Shown piece by piece: positions 16,832 through 25,253 of a stretch of DNA of 64,000 bases. The stretch is from Arthrobacter gandavensis. GTDB taxonomy: Bacteria; Actinomycetota; Actinomycetes; Actinomycetales; Micrococcaceae. The DNA is taken from assembly GCF_015355785.1 (NCBI RefSeq), contig NZ_JADKYW010000006.1, positions 330,936 through 394,935 of the forward strand, written 5' to 3'. Position numbers and translations under genes: made by a program. Every line of letters begins with the position of its first letter. Positions within the stretch are counted from its first letter, which is position 1. Under the pieces are notes generated by a model. That model was not told the origin of the DNA, made no database searches, and saw nothing but the letters and a program-made list of their open reading frames with translations.

Positions 16832-18034
16832 ATGCCCGCATTACCCCTCTCCTTCGAGGTCGGTACGTTTATTGTCCTGGGGCTGGTTCTGCTCTTCGAC
16901 CTGCTCCTGGTGGTCAAGCGGCCGCACGAACCATCCATGAAGGAAGCCGGCCTGTGGGTCGGCTTCTACGTTGGGCTGGCGCTGCTGTTCGCCGTGATGA
17001 TGTTTATCTTCACGGGTCCGGAATACGGCAGCCAGTTCGTCGCCGGCTGGGTGACTGAATACAGCCTCAGCATCGATAACCTGTTCGTGTTCATCATCAT
17101 CATGGCCCGCTTCTCGGTACCCCGGAAGTACCAGCAGGAGGTGCTGATGTTCGGCATCATCATTGCGCTGATCCTCCGCGGCATCTTCATCATTGTGGGC
17201 GCGGCCGTGATCGAGAACTTCTCCTGGGTCTTCTTCCTCTTTGGCGCGTTCCTGCTCTGGACGGCCTGGAAACAGGCCACGGACAACGGTGAAGACGAGG
17301 AAGGCGGCAGCGACAACAAACTGGTCCGCAAGCTCACCGGTTTCCTGCCCATGACTGAAAACTTCGACGGCGGCAAGATCCGTACGGTGGTTGACGGCAA
17401 GAAGGTCTTCACGCCGATGATCATCGTGTTCATCACCATCGGCGTGACCGACCTGATGTTCGCGGTGGATTCAATCCCGGCGATCTTCGGCCTGACGCAG
17501 AGTGCGTTCATCGTCTTCACGGCCAACATCTTCGCCCTGATGGGCCTGCGCCAGCTCTACTTCCTGCTCGGCGGATTGATGGACCGGCTCATCTACCTCA
17601 AGCACGGCCTGTCCGTCATTCTCGCCTTCATTGGCGTGAAGCTGATCCTGCACGCGCTGCACGTGAATGAACTGCCGTTCATCAATGGTGGAGAATCGGT
17701 TGACTGGGCGCCGGAGATCCCCACGTTCGTCTCGCTTGCCGTCATCCTGGGTACCATCGTGGTCGCTACGGTTGCCAGCCTGCTGAGCCCCAAGGCCAAG
17801 GCGGTGCAGGCAGTGGCGTCGCTGGAAAACGCACTGAAGGTCTACCGGGGCCTGGGTGAGGACGCGCCGCACGCCGAACGCGCCCAGGCCTACGATGACG
17901 TCTCCAGGACGTACCGTGCGGCCGAAAAGGCCGCCGAAACCCGGTCCGACGTCGAACTGCCTGAGATCACCGATGAGGCACGTGCCAGGTTCCTGGCCTC
18001 GGATCCCCGCCGGACGGGGACCACGGACCTCTGA
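16832..18034 (+). CDS. TerC/Alx family membrane protein
   Basis: A 400-residue integral membrane protein of the TerC family, whose studied members export manganese or help metallate secreted proteins. About eight to nine helices are visible. Conserved acidic intramembrane segments include EYSLSIDNLFVF near residue 78 and FAVDSIPAIFGLT near 210, the usual metal-site candidates. The C-terminal 80 residues are soluble and charged. GAAAGG precedes ATG 16832. I looked for a yybP-ykoY manganese riboswitch upstream and did not see one; the gap holds only the uvrB terminator. In Streptomyces a similar gene also lies after uvrB. Confidence 0.92.
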   Translation: MPALPLSFEVGTFIVLGLVLLFDLLLVVKRPHEPSMKEAGLWVGFYVGLALLFAVMMFIFTGPEYGSQFVAGWVTEYSLSIDNLFVFIIIMARFSVPRKYQQEVLMFGIIIALILRGIFIIVGAAVIENFSWVFFLFGAFLLWTAWKQATDNGEDEEGGSDNKLVRKLTGFLPMTENFDGGKIRTVVDGKKVFTPMIIVFITIGVTDLMFAVDSIPAIFGLTQSAFIVFTANIFALMGLRQLYFLLGGLMDRLIYLKHGLSVILAFIGVKLILHALHVNELPFINGGESVDWAPEIPTFVSLAVILGTIVVATVASLLSPKAKAVQAVASLENALKVYRGLGEDAPHAERAQAYDDVSRTYRAAEKAAETRSDVELPEITDEARARFLASDPRRTGTTDL

Positions 18035-18161
18035 CCCGGGGAGCCAGCGCCGGGACCCCGCGGCAGCGGGAGTCCCGGCCCGGAAAAGCGCGACTGGAGA
18101 ATCTGCGGATGCGGGGGTCCGTTCACGGTGTGCGGTGCTAACCTGACCGTACTGCCACCGT

Positions 18162-18186
18162 CCCTCCCGGGATGGAACCGGGAGGG
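18162..18186 (+). other. Perfect 9-bp hairpin in the leader of the 18244 gene
   Basis: CCCTCCCGG (18162-18170) pairs with CCGGGAGGG (18178-18186) across a 7-nt loop. It has no T tract, so it is not a standard terminator. It could be the 3' end signal of terC or a leader element; a TAACCT box lies just upstream at 18139. Confidence 0.5.
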
Positions 18187-18243
18187 GTAACCCACGGTCC
18201 GCTGGACCATTTCGTTTCCGTCGACGCTACCGAGGAGTCCGCG

Positions 18244-18621
18244 ATGAATTTCGTCGAGGTTCTGTGGTCGATAATTGTCGTCTTTTTCGTGTTCGCGTAT
18301 CTCGTCCTGCTGTTCCAGATCTTCGTGGACCTGTTCCGGGACGAGCAGACGAACGGCTGGATCAAAGCCCTATGGATCTTTTTCCTGCTGTTCGTGCCGT
18401 ACCTGACCGCACTTGTCTACGTGATAGCCAGGGGCAGGGGAATGTCCGCAAGGTCCGCCAGGCACGCGAGCGAGACGGAGCAGCAAACAGCTGACTACAT
18501 CCGCCGCACCGCCGGCACCCAGACGCCTGCAGCGCAGATAAGCTCCGCTAAATCGCTGCTGGATGAGGGGCTGATCACCAGCGACGAGTTTGGCCGGCTC
18601 AAGGATAAGGCACTCGCCTAG
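18244..18621 (+). CDS. PLDc_N and SHOCT domain membrane protein
   Basis: A 125-residue protein with two hydrophobic helices (about residues 4-28 and 39-62) resembling the phospholipase D-nuclease N-terminal domain. A polar stretch and a C-terminal SHOCT motif follow (about residues 98-125, LLDEGLITSDEF). The function of this domain pair is not established; SHOCT motifs are thought to mediate oligomerisation. ATG 18244 is chosen because GAGGAG lies six nt upstream. A longer frame from 18172 would start inside the leader hairpin. It is bounded by a strong convergent terminator. Confidence 0.82.
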   Translation: MNFVEVLWSIIVVFFVFAYLVLLFQIFVDLFRDEQTNGWIKALWIFFLLFVPYLTALVYVIARGRGMSARSARHASETEQQTADYIRRTAGTQTPAAQISSAKSLLDEGLITSDEFGRLKDKALA

Positions 18622-18660
18622 CTGCCCTGACCAGGATCGTTGAAGACAGACAAATACAAG

Positions 18661-18706
18661 AAGGACCTCCGGACGGCCGGCACAGCCAGGCCATCCGGAG
18701 GTCCTT
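18661..18706. terminator. Bidirectional terminator between convergent genes
   Basis: A 13-bp perfect stem, AAGGACCTCCGGA (18661-18673) with its complement at 18694-18706. It lies between the SHOCT gene (+) and the membrane protein gene (-) and can serve both. Confidence 0.8.
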
Positions 18707-18734
18707 CATCTGGAGCGCCGGCGGAGGACCGCAG

Positions 18735-19919
18735 TCAGCTGCTGCTGGGCGCGGGCCGCCTGCTGGCCCTCAACTCCAATTCAAGGACCACGATAAGCGC
18801 CGCCATGATCAGGCAGATGCCAATGGTGACCGCGGCGCTAATCCCTGGTATGACCAGCACCAGCAGGATGACGCCGGCGGCGCTTGCCTGGACGGAGCGC
18901 ACATGCCGCAGCGCCCACGGCAGCCACCGGCGGCGGTGCACCACCGCGTAGATGACCCCGATGGCCAGCAGGGCGAGGATGACCACAGTCCGCAGCAGCG
19001 CGCTGAGCGGACCCAGCAATGCATCGCTGAGGGCCGCCGCCGACTGGGGCGACACCGCGCTGCCGGAAACCGCATTTTCGACGCCGCTTTGTTCGATGAA
19101 TCGAAGCGCCAGCAGTGCGGCGACTGCCGCGGAGGCACTCGCTATGGCGAATACGGTTCCGGCCCTCAGCCGCCGGCCCGCCGGGGCCGTCAGAACCGCA
19201 GCGACAGCCAGGGCTGCCGCCACCCAGGGAAGGATGACTGCTGCCCTCCCCAGAGCCTGGAGCGCCGATAATGCCGACCCCAGGCCCGGTGCGCTGAAGA
19301 CCGTATAGTCGCGGCCGGCGTCGTCGGGGATAGCGGAGGCGGCAGAGATGCCGCGGTCCAGGAGACGGGACTTGACCTCCCCGACCATAGCCGTGGTGGA
19401 AATGGTCACGTCGCCGTTGTCACTGACATTGACCACGCCGCCCGGTTGGTCGTCCAACGCCCTCACCAGGGCTTCATGGGCCTTCCGGTTCGCATCAGTC
19501 CACAGGGTCGCGAACGCGGGGCTTGCCACCACCCTTCCGATGGCCTTGTCGATCAGGGCGTCGGTGCGTTCAGCGACAACCGGTGCAGCCGCTGCGGCGA
19601 GTGCCCGCGCCGTGGGTGAGTCGTCGACGCCGGCGACGGCGTTGGTGACGGCTGCGCTGACATCCAGCTGGCTGGTCACCTGATCACTGATCTTCGTGGA
19701 GATGTCCGACTGGACCGCGGGATCCGCGATCACCGGTCCGACCGCCGCTACGTAGCGGTCTGTGTTTGAGATCAACACACCCGCGTATCCTGCTGCTACC
19801 GCTATGACCAGCATCAAGCCGGCCAGGATGCCAAGGACGGTTGACGTGATGCGCCGCCATCTGGAAGGCGGCGGCGTGACTTCGGGTTTTTCGGTTTCAA
19901 GACGCGTGCTCGGTGTCAT
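18735..19919 (-). CDS. Actinobacterial integral membrane protein, function unknown
   Basis: A 394-residue protein with one membrane helix at about residues 26-50. An external domain of about 180 residues follows, beginning with NTDRYV and a DPAVQ segment. Several helices lie between about 235 and 386 (five hydrophobic stretches). I recall similarly built 'hypothetical integral membrane proteins' in Streptomyces and other Actinobacteria, but no function. The external domain is rich in Ala, Asp and Val, with no enzyme motif or cysteine pair visible. The C-terminus is short and basic with a PAPSSS tail. It forms a single-gene unit facing the terminator at 18661-18706. Confidence 0.75.
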   Translation of the reverse strand: MTPSTRLETEKPEVTPPPSRWRRITSTVLGILAGLMLVIAVAAGYAGVLISNTDRYVAAVGPVIADPAVQSDISTKISDQVTSQLDVSAAVTNAVAGVDDSPTARALAAAAAPVVAERTDALIDKAIGRVVASPAFATLWTDANRKAHEALVRALDDQPGGVVNVSDNGDVTISTTAMVGEVKSRLLDRGISAASAIPDDAGRDYTVFSAPGLGSALSALQALGRAAVILPWVAAALAVAAVLTAPAGRRLRAGTVFAIASASAAVAALLALRFIEQSGVENAVSGSAVSPQSAAALSDALLGPLSALLRTVVILALLAIGVIYAVVHRRRWLPWALRHVRSVQASAAGVILLVLVIPGISAAVTIGICLIMAALIVVLELELRASRRPAPSSS

Positions 19920-20047
19920 GACAGGGCCTTTCTCTGCAGCTCACTGTTGCAGTCAGGCTACGACCCATTTACGGCACTTAGAAGGGCCTCAGAAATGGAT
20001 CTGGCATGCGTCGGCGGGGGCCGGAGGCGAAGCCGGTCTGACGTGGG

Positions 20048-21346
20048 TTATCCCGCCCGCACCATGCCCAGCAGCCGGTTAAAGATTCCCTCGCCGTCGT
20101 CCGCTATCCCGTCGTGGTGGAACTCGTCCGACTCCCAGACCTGCAGGCCCCGGACGGCTTCCGCAGTTTTCATCGAAAGGTCCCGGTCCACGTAGATGTC
20201 GTCCGTGTAGACAGCCGCCGCGACGGGAACCTCGTTGGCGGCGAGCTGCCGGCAGTCGTACAGGTCCGGCCAGTCGGACTTCAAGGCAAGCAGGTCCGCG
20301 GCCTGCCGCAGCGGGCGCAGGGCAGGATCCTCCTCGAAGTACCAGGGGTAGACCATCTCTCCGGTAAACAGCGGCCGGGCGGCATCGGGCCTGAACTGGG
20401 GCCGTGACTGCAGCACCCGCCAGGCAGCCCAGTCCGTGGCCTGCCCCTGGGCGTAAATCGATTCGTGCATCAGGGCATACAGCGGGTTGGTGGACCGCTC
20501 AGCCACGTGCCACATGCCGGCCAGGAAGGTATCCGAGAGCCGCTGCCCGTCCGCCGTGGGGATGAAGGCTTCCTCGAGCAGGTAATGGAGTCCGTCCATC
20601 CGGGTGTTTCCGCCCAGGAAGGAACCTGCCATCTGAAAGCGCCCCGCGGTGAGCCATGAACCGTCGGGAAGGTGTTCGGGGACGGACTCCAGGTGCCGGG
20701 CAATCCGGGTGGCGACTTCCCGGTCCTGGGGATACTTGGCGAAGTATTCAGCGTTCCGGGCTTCGACCCGTGCGAAGGTGGCCTGGTACACCCGGTCTGC
20801 GGGGCCGGAAAGTGGTGCCAGGCCACCGGTAATAAGGGCTTCCTTCAGGCCGGACGGCGCGAAGGACAGATAGGTCAGCGCACAGAAGCCGCCATAGGAC
20901 TGCCCGTAGATGCTCCACGGTCCGGAGCCCAGGGCTGCCCGGATCAGTTCAGCGTCAGCGACGATCGAATCGGCCCGAAAGCGTGTGAGGTACTCGGCCT
21001 GCGCAGCGGCGTCGCCGCGGGCCGAAAGCGTCTGCCGGTTGGCGGGGGTGGAGAGGCCGGTGCCCCGCTGGTCCAGCATGAGGATGCGAAAGTGCCGTGA
21101 GGCCGCCTTGGTCCAGCCGCCGAACTGAAGCAGCCGGTTCCCTTTCCCGCCCGGACCGCCCTGCAGGTAGAGCAGCCACGGCACTTCGCCGTCCGCCGTG
21201 CGCTCGGGATCGGAGTACTCGCGGGCGAAGACCGTGATCTGCTCCCCGTCCGGACGAGAATGGTCCAGCGGAACAGTGAAGCGGTGCTCCGTTACCCGCA
21301 TGCCGCGGACGATAACCGGCACCGAAGCGGTGTGCGGGACACTCAT
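20048..21346 (-). CDS. S33-family alpha/beta hydrolase (prolyl aminopeptidase-like)
   Basis: A 432-residue alpha/beta hydrolase. The oxyanion-hole motif QGGPGG is near residue 60, LDQRGTG near 85, the nucleophile elbow GQSYGG near 145 and a late Asp/His pair (YTDDIYVD; EFHHDG) near 395-415, so the triad is complete. The cap domain is large and helical, as in proline iminopeptidases, which remove N-terminal proline from peptides. There is no signal peptide, so it is cytoplasmic. ATG 21346 overlaps the TGA of the acetyltransferase gene (ATGA), and GGAG lies five nt upstream. The exact substrate is inferred. Confidence 0.88.
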   Translation of the reverse strand: MSVPHTASVPVIVRGMRVTEHRFTVPLDHSRPDGEQITVFAREYSDPERTADGEVPWLLYLQGGPGGKGNRLLQFGGWTKAASRHFRILMLDQRGTGLSTPANRQTLSARGDAAAQAEYLTRFRADSIVADAELIRAALGSGPWSIYGQSYGGFCALTYLSFAPSGLKEALITGGLAPLSGPADRVYQATFARVEARNAEYFAKYPQDREVATRIARHLESVPEHLPDGSWLTAGRFQMAGSFLGGNTRMDGLHYLLEEAFIPTADGQRLSDTFLAGMWHVAERSTNPLYALMHESIYAQGQATDWAAWRVLQSRPQFRPDAARPLFTGEMVYPWYFEEDPALRPLRQAADLLALKSDWPDLYDCRQLAANEVPVAAAVYTDDIYVDRDLSMKTAEAVRGLQVWESDEFHHDGIADDGEGIFNRLLGMVRAG

Positions 21347-21825
21347 GCTGCTCCGGGAGTGCCGAACTCTTCGAGGGCATCGCCGGTGAGGCGGTAGGTG
21401 GTCCACTCATCCATGGGCTGGGCGCCCAGGGACTTGTAGAACAGGATGGAGGGTTCGTTCCAGTCCAGGACGGTCCATTCCACGCGGGCATAGCCGCGTT
21501 CAAGGGCGGTCTGCGCCAGGCTGCGCAACAGCGCCTTTCCGTAGCCGCGTCCACGGGTTTCGGGCCGGACGTAGAGGTCTTCCAGCCAGATCCCGTGGAC
21601 GCCTTCCCATGTGGAGTAGTTAAGGAACCAGAGTGCGAAGCCCTGCACTGCGCCGCCGTCCTCCAGGACGTGCGCGAAGACCGCCGGGTGTTCGCCAAAC
21701 AGGTGCTGTTCCAGGGCCCGGGGGGTGTTGCGGACTGCGTCCGGTTCCTTTTCGTAGACAGCCAGCTCGTGAATGAGCTCAAGGATCACCGGGACGTCTT
21801 CTCTGCGCGCAGCTCGAATGTGCAT
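21343..21825 (-). CDS. SSAT-like GNAT N-acetyltransferase
   Basis: A 160-residue GNAT enzyme of the spermidine/spermine N1-acetyltransferase type. Hallmarks are IRAARREDVPVILELI at the start, IWLEDLYVRPETRGRGYGKALL near residues 80-100 (acetyl-CoA binding), and WNEPSILFYKSLGAQ near 125-140 with the catalytic tyrosine. Homologues acetylate polyamines, thialysine or similar amines; the real substrate is unknown. It is the first gene of a two-gene unit with the S33 hydrolase. A minus-strand TAGGCT lies seven nt before ATG 21825, suggesting a leaderless transcript whose promoter overlaps the end of the helicase gene. Confidence 0.9.
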   Translation of the reverse strand: MHIRAARREDVPVILELIHELAVYEKEPDAVRNTPRALEQHLFGEHPAVFAHVLEDGGAVQGFALWFLNYSTWEGVHGIWLEDLYVRPETRGRGYGKALLRSLAQTALERGYARVEWTVLDWNEPSILFYKSLGAQPMDEWTTYRLTGDALEEFGTPGAA

Positions 21826-21832
21826 GGCATTC

Positions 21833-21838
21833 AGCCTA
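21833..21838 (-). promoter_or_regulatory. -10 element for leaderless SSAT-like gene
   Basis: TAGGCT on the minus strand, seven nt before ATG 21825. It overlaps the stop codon of the upstream helicase gene, so the promoter lies inside that gene's 3' end. Confidence 0.45.
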
Positions 21839-24376
21839 GTCCAGGCGCCCCGCGTGGATCACTCGTATGACGGGGGAGCCGGCCTCGTCGGAGGCAGCGA
21901 GATCCACCGCGGCGCTGATGCCCCAGTCCAGGTGTCCGGCGGGGTCCTTGAAGATCTGCCGCACCTCCCATTTGCCGGGCAGCTCCTTGATGATCAGCAG
22001 CGACGGACCGCGCGCATCCGGGCCGTCGTCAATGTCATCGTGCTCTTCAAAGTACGCATCAAGCACGTCCGCCCAGCGGTCCGCGTCCCAGCCGGAACCG
22101 GCGTCTAACGCACCGAGCGCGGCGTCGTCCTCGTCCGCGAAGAGCTTCACCCGCTGGAACATCTCGTTGCGCACCATCACCCGGAAGGCACGGGTATTAC
22201 CGGTGAGCTTCTCCGGTGCCGGCGGAAGGACAGGGTCGCTGCCCGCCGAGGCGTCGATTCCCGCGGCCAGTTCCTCCCACTCGTCCAGCAGGGAGGAGTC
22301 GGTCTGCCGGACCAGTTCGCCCAGCCACTCAATGATGTCGGAGAGGTCTTCGCGCAGGGCCTCGGGCGGAACGGTCTGCAGCAGGGCCTTGTAGCAGTCG
22401 GCCAGGTAGCGCAGCACCACGCCCTCGGACCGGGCCAGGGAGTAGAACGCCACGTACTCGCTGAAGCTCATGGCGCGTTCGTACATGTCCCGCACCACTG
22501 ACTTGGGAGTCAGCTCGAAGTCGCCCAGCCACGGAGCGCCGGACCGGTAAACCTCGAAGGACTGGAACAAGAGGTCCGCCAGCGGCTGGGGGTAGGTAAT
22601 CTCCTCGAGAAGCGCCATCCGCTGCTCGTACTCGATGCCCTCGGATTTCATCGCCGCCACGGCTTCGCCGCGGGCCTTCTTCTCCTGGGCAGAAAGGATC
22701 TGACGCGGCTTCTCCAGCGTCGCCTCGATGACGGAGACGACGTCGAGTGCGTAGGACGGGCTCTCCGGATCCAGGATTTCCAGGGCTGCCATGGCGAAGG
22801 GGGAGAGCGGCTGGTTCAGCGCGAAGTTCGGCTGCAGATGCACCTTCAACCGGACGGTACGGCCGTCCGGATCCGGTGCGGGCAGCTTTTCGACGATCCC
22901 GGCGGTCTTCAGCTCCCGGTAGATGCCCAGTGCCTTGCGCATCAGGCGCAGCTGCGAGGACCGGGTGTCATGGTTGTGCGTCAGCAGCCGCTTGGCGGCG
23001 GCAAACGGATCTCCGGGGCGCTCCAGAATGTTCAGCAGCATCGCATGGGTGACGTTGAAGCTTGAGGACAGCGGTTCCGGTGTTCCTTCGACCAGCTTCT
23101 TGTAGGTGGGCTCGCCCCAGGAGACAAATCCGGCCTGGGGCTTCTTCTTCACCACCTGGCGCAGCTTCTTCTGGTCATCACCGAACTTCGCCTTGGCTTT
23201 GGCCATTGCCTTGGCGTTCTCGATCACGTGCTCCGGCGCCTGCACGACGACGGTGCCCGCCGTGTCATAACCGGCACGGCCTGCGCGGCCGGCAATCTGG
23301 TGGAATTCCCGCACGTTCAGCGGCCGGGTGCGGACGCCGTCGTACTTGCTCAGCGCGGTGATCAGCACGGTGCGGATCGGCACATTGATGCCCACGCCCA
23401 GGGTGTCGGTGCCGCAGATAACCTTCAGCAGCCCGGCCTGCGCCAGCTGCTCAACCAGCCGCCGGTACTTGGGCAGCATGCCGGCGTGGTGGACGCCGAT
23501 GCCGTGGCGCACCAGCCGGTTCAGGGTCTTGCCGAATCCGGGGGCAAACCTGAACCCGGCGATCAGCTCCGCAATCCGGTCCTTCTCCTCGCGGGTGCAC
23601 ACGTTGATGCTCATCAGCGCCTGGGCCCGGTCAATCGCCTCGATCTGGGAGAAGTGCACCACATAGACCGGAACCTGCTTGGTGGCCAGGAGCTCCTCGA
23701 GGGATTCCTGCACCGGTGTCTCAACGTAGTAGTAGTGCAGCGGGATGGGCCGCTGCACCGAGGACACCGTTACCGTGTCACGGTTCGTGGACTTGGAAAG
23801 GTCCGTGCTGATCCGGGTCATGTCACCGAGGGTCGCGGACATCAGCAGGAACTGCGACTGCGGCAGCTCCAGCAGCGGCACCTGCCAGGCCCAGCCGCGC
23901 TGCGGATCGGAGTAGAAGTGGAATTCGTCCATGATGACGGTTCCAATGTCAGCGTCGGCGCCCTCGCGCAGGGCAATGTTCGCCAGGATTTCCGCCGTGC
24001 AGCAGATGATCGGGGCGTCCTTGTTCACAGAGGAGTCGCCGGTGACCATGCCGACGTTCTCTGCCCCGAAGATGTCACACAGCGCGAAGAACTTTTCCGA
24101 CACGAGCGCCTTGATGGGAGCGGTGTAGTAGCTGCGCTCATCCAGTGCCATCGCGTAGTAGTGCGCCGCGATAGCCACCATCGACTTACCGGATCCCGTA
24201 GGCGTTGCCAGAATGACGTTGTTCCCGGTCACCAGCTCCATGACTGCCTCGTCCTGGGCAGGGTAGAGGGACATGCCGCGTCCCTCCACCCACTCGAGGA
24301 AGGACGTGTAGACCTCGTCCGGGTCAATGGTCGTGGTTCCGCTGGCTGCTGCGGGAAGCGAGTCAAGTAGTTTCAT
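21836..24376 (-). CDS. Ski2/Mtr4-like DEAD/DEAH helicase with DUF3516
   Basis: An 846-residue superfamily 2 helicase. Walker A ATPTGSGKS is near residue 55, the DEFH box near 145, motif III MSATLGD near 180 and motif VI QIAGRAGRAGYD near 385. The remaining 430 residues match the actinobacterial DUF3516 arrangement as I recall it. By analogy with Ski2-like enzymes it may remodel structured RNA, but no substrate has been shown from sequence. ATG 24376 (MKLLDSLP) is preceded by GGTGAG. An upstream in-frame extension is rejected because it lies over the divergent tam gene. A TAGGCT lies ten nt before the start (24387-24392), giving at most a few leader bases. Confidence 0.9.
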   Translation of the reverse strand: MKLLDSLPAAASGTTTIDPDEVYTSFLEWVEGRGMSLYPAQDEAVMELVTGNNVILATPTGSGKSMVAIAAHYYAMALDERSYYTAPIKALVSEKFFALCDIFGAENVGMVTGDSSVNKDAPIICCTAEILANIALREGADADIGTVIMDEFHFYSDPQRGWAWQVPLLELPQSQFLLMSATLGDMTRISTDLSKSTNRDTVTVSSVQRPIPLHYYYVETPVQESLEELLATKQVPVYVVHFSQIEAIDRAQALMSINVCTREEKDRIAELIAGFRFAPGFGKTLNRLVRHGIGVHHAGMLPKYRRLVEQLAQAGLLKVICGTDTLGVGINVPIRTVLITALSKYDGVRTRPLNVREFHQIAGRAGRAGYDTAGTVVVQAPEHVIENAKAMAKAKAKFGDDQKKLRQVVKKKPQAGFVSWGEPTYKKLVEGTPEPLSSSFNVTHAMLLNILERPGDPFAAAKRLLTHNHDTRSSQLRLMRKALGIYRELKTAGIVEKLPAPDPDGRTVRLKVHLQPNFALNQPLSPFAMAALEILDPESPSYALDVVSVIEATLEKPRQILSAQEKKARGEAVAAMKSEGIEYEQRMALLEEITYPQPLADLLFQSFEVYRSGAPWLGDFELTPKSVVRDMYERAMSFSEYVAFYSLARSEGVVLRYLADCYKALLQTVPPEALREDLSDIIEWLGELVRQTDSSLLDEWEELAAGIDASAGSDPVLPPAPEKLTGNTRAFRVMVRNEMFQRVKLFADEDDAALGALDAGSGWDADRWADVLDAYFEEHDDIDDGPDARGPSLLIIKELPGKWEVRQIFKDPAGHLDWGISAAVDLAASDEAGSPVIRVIHAGRLD

Positions 24377-24447
24377 CTCACCTACCAGCCTAGCCCGGCC
24401 GCAAAAATCACCGCTGCCGCCTCCAAAGCCGCGCACGACGGCGCTGC

Positions 24448-24453
24448 TAGGCT
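24448..24453 (+). promoter_or_regulatory. -10 element for leaderless tam transcript
   Basis: TAGGCT, seven nt before ATG 24461, in the 84-bp gap shared with the divergent helicase gene. Confidence 0.5.
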
Positions 24454-24460
24454 CACGGGC

Positions 24461-25243
24461 ATGAAATGGGACCCAGAACGCTATCTCCAGTTTGCGGACC
24501 ACCGGGACCGGCCGTTCTTCGACCTGGCCACCAGAATCGGCGCCGGACAGCCGGACACGGAGCCGGCCTGGGTTGCGGACCTGGGCTGCGGAACCGGCGC
24601 GCTCACCGCCGTCCTGGCCGAACGCTGGCCTCAAAGCCCCGTCTTCGGCATCGATTCGTCCGAGGACATGATCCGCGAAGCGCAGGCCCGCTCCGGACGG
24701 AACCTCCGCTTTTCCCGGGGCGGGATCCAGGACTGGAACCCTTCTCCGGGGCCGGGAGTCCTGCTGTCCAATGCAGCTCTGCAGTGGGTCCCGGGGCACA
24801 CGGACCTGCTCGCCCGCTGGGCGAAGGCACTGGACCCCGGATCGTGGATCGCCGTGCAGGTTCCGGGGAACTTTGGTGCCCCGTCGCATGCACTCATGCG
24901 GGAGCTGGCGGCCGGCCCGCGTTACGCCCAGGCGCTCGCGGGCGTGCTCCGCGGAACCGATTCAGTGGCAGAACCCGGGGAGTACCTCGAACTGTTCCTG
25001 GACGCCGGCATGGCCGCCGATGTCTGGGAGACCAGCTACTTGCAGGTGCTCACCGGCCAGGATCCCGTACTGGACTGGGTGCGGGGCACGGCCCTCCGCC
25101 CGGTCATGCAGGCCCTGGACCCGGACGAATACCGGGCGTTCGAATCCGACTACGCAGCGCTGCTGCGGCAGGCATATCCGCCCGGATCCCGGGGAACCGT
25201 TCTGCCGTTCCGCAGGCTCTTTATGGTGGCACGCAAGCCTTAG
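24461..25243 (+). CDS. tam: Trans-aconitate 2-methyltransferase
   Basis: A 260-residue SAM-dependent methyltransferase. It starts MKWDPERYLQFADHR like known Tam proteins, with SAM motif I DLGCGTG near residue 42, IDSSEDM at motif II and SNAALQWVPGH near 105. Tam methylates trans-aconitate, a by-product that inhibits aconitase. The resemblance runs over the whole length, so the family call is firm; catalytic specificity is inferred. It is a single gene, divergent from the helicase and convergent with the MBL hydrolase. Confidence 0.9.
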   Translation: MKWDPERYLQFADHRDRPFFDLATRIGAGQPDTEPAWVADLGCGTGALTAVLAERWPQSPVFGIDSSEDMIREAQARSGRNLRFSRGGIQDWNPSPGPGVLLSNAALQWVPGHTDLLARWAKALDPGSWIAVQVPGNFGAPSHALMRELAAGPRYAQALAGVLRGTDSVAEPGEYLELFLDAGMAADVWETSYLQVLTGQDPVLDWVRGTALRPVMQALDPDEYRAFESDYAALLRQAYPPGSRGTVLPFRRLFMVARKP

Positions 25244-25253
25244 GGCGCCGGTA

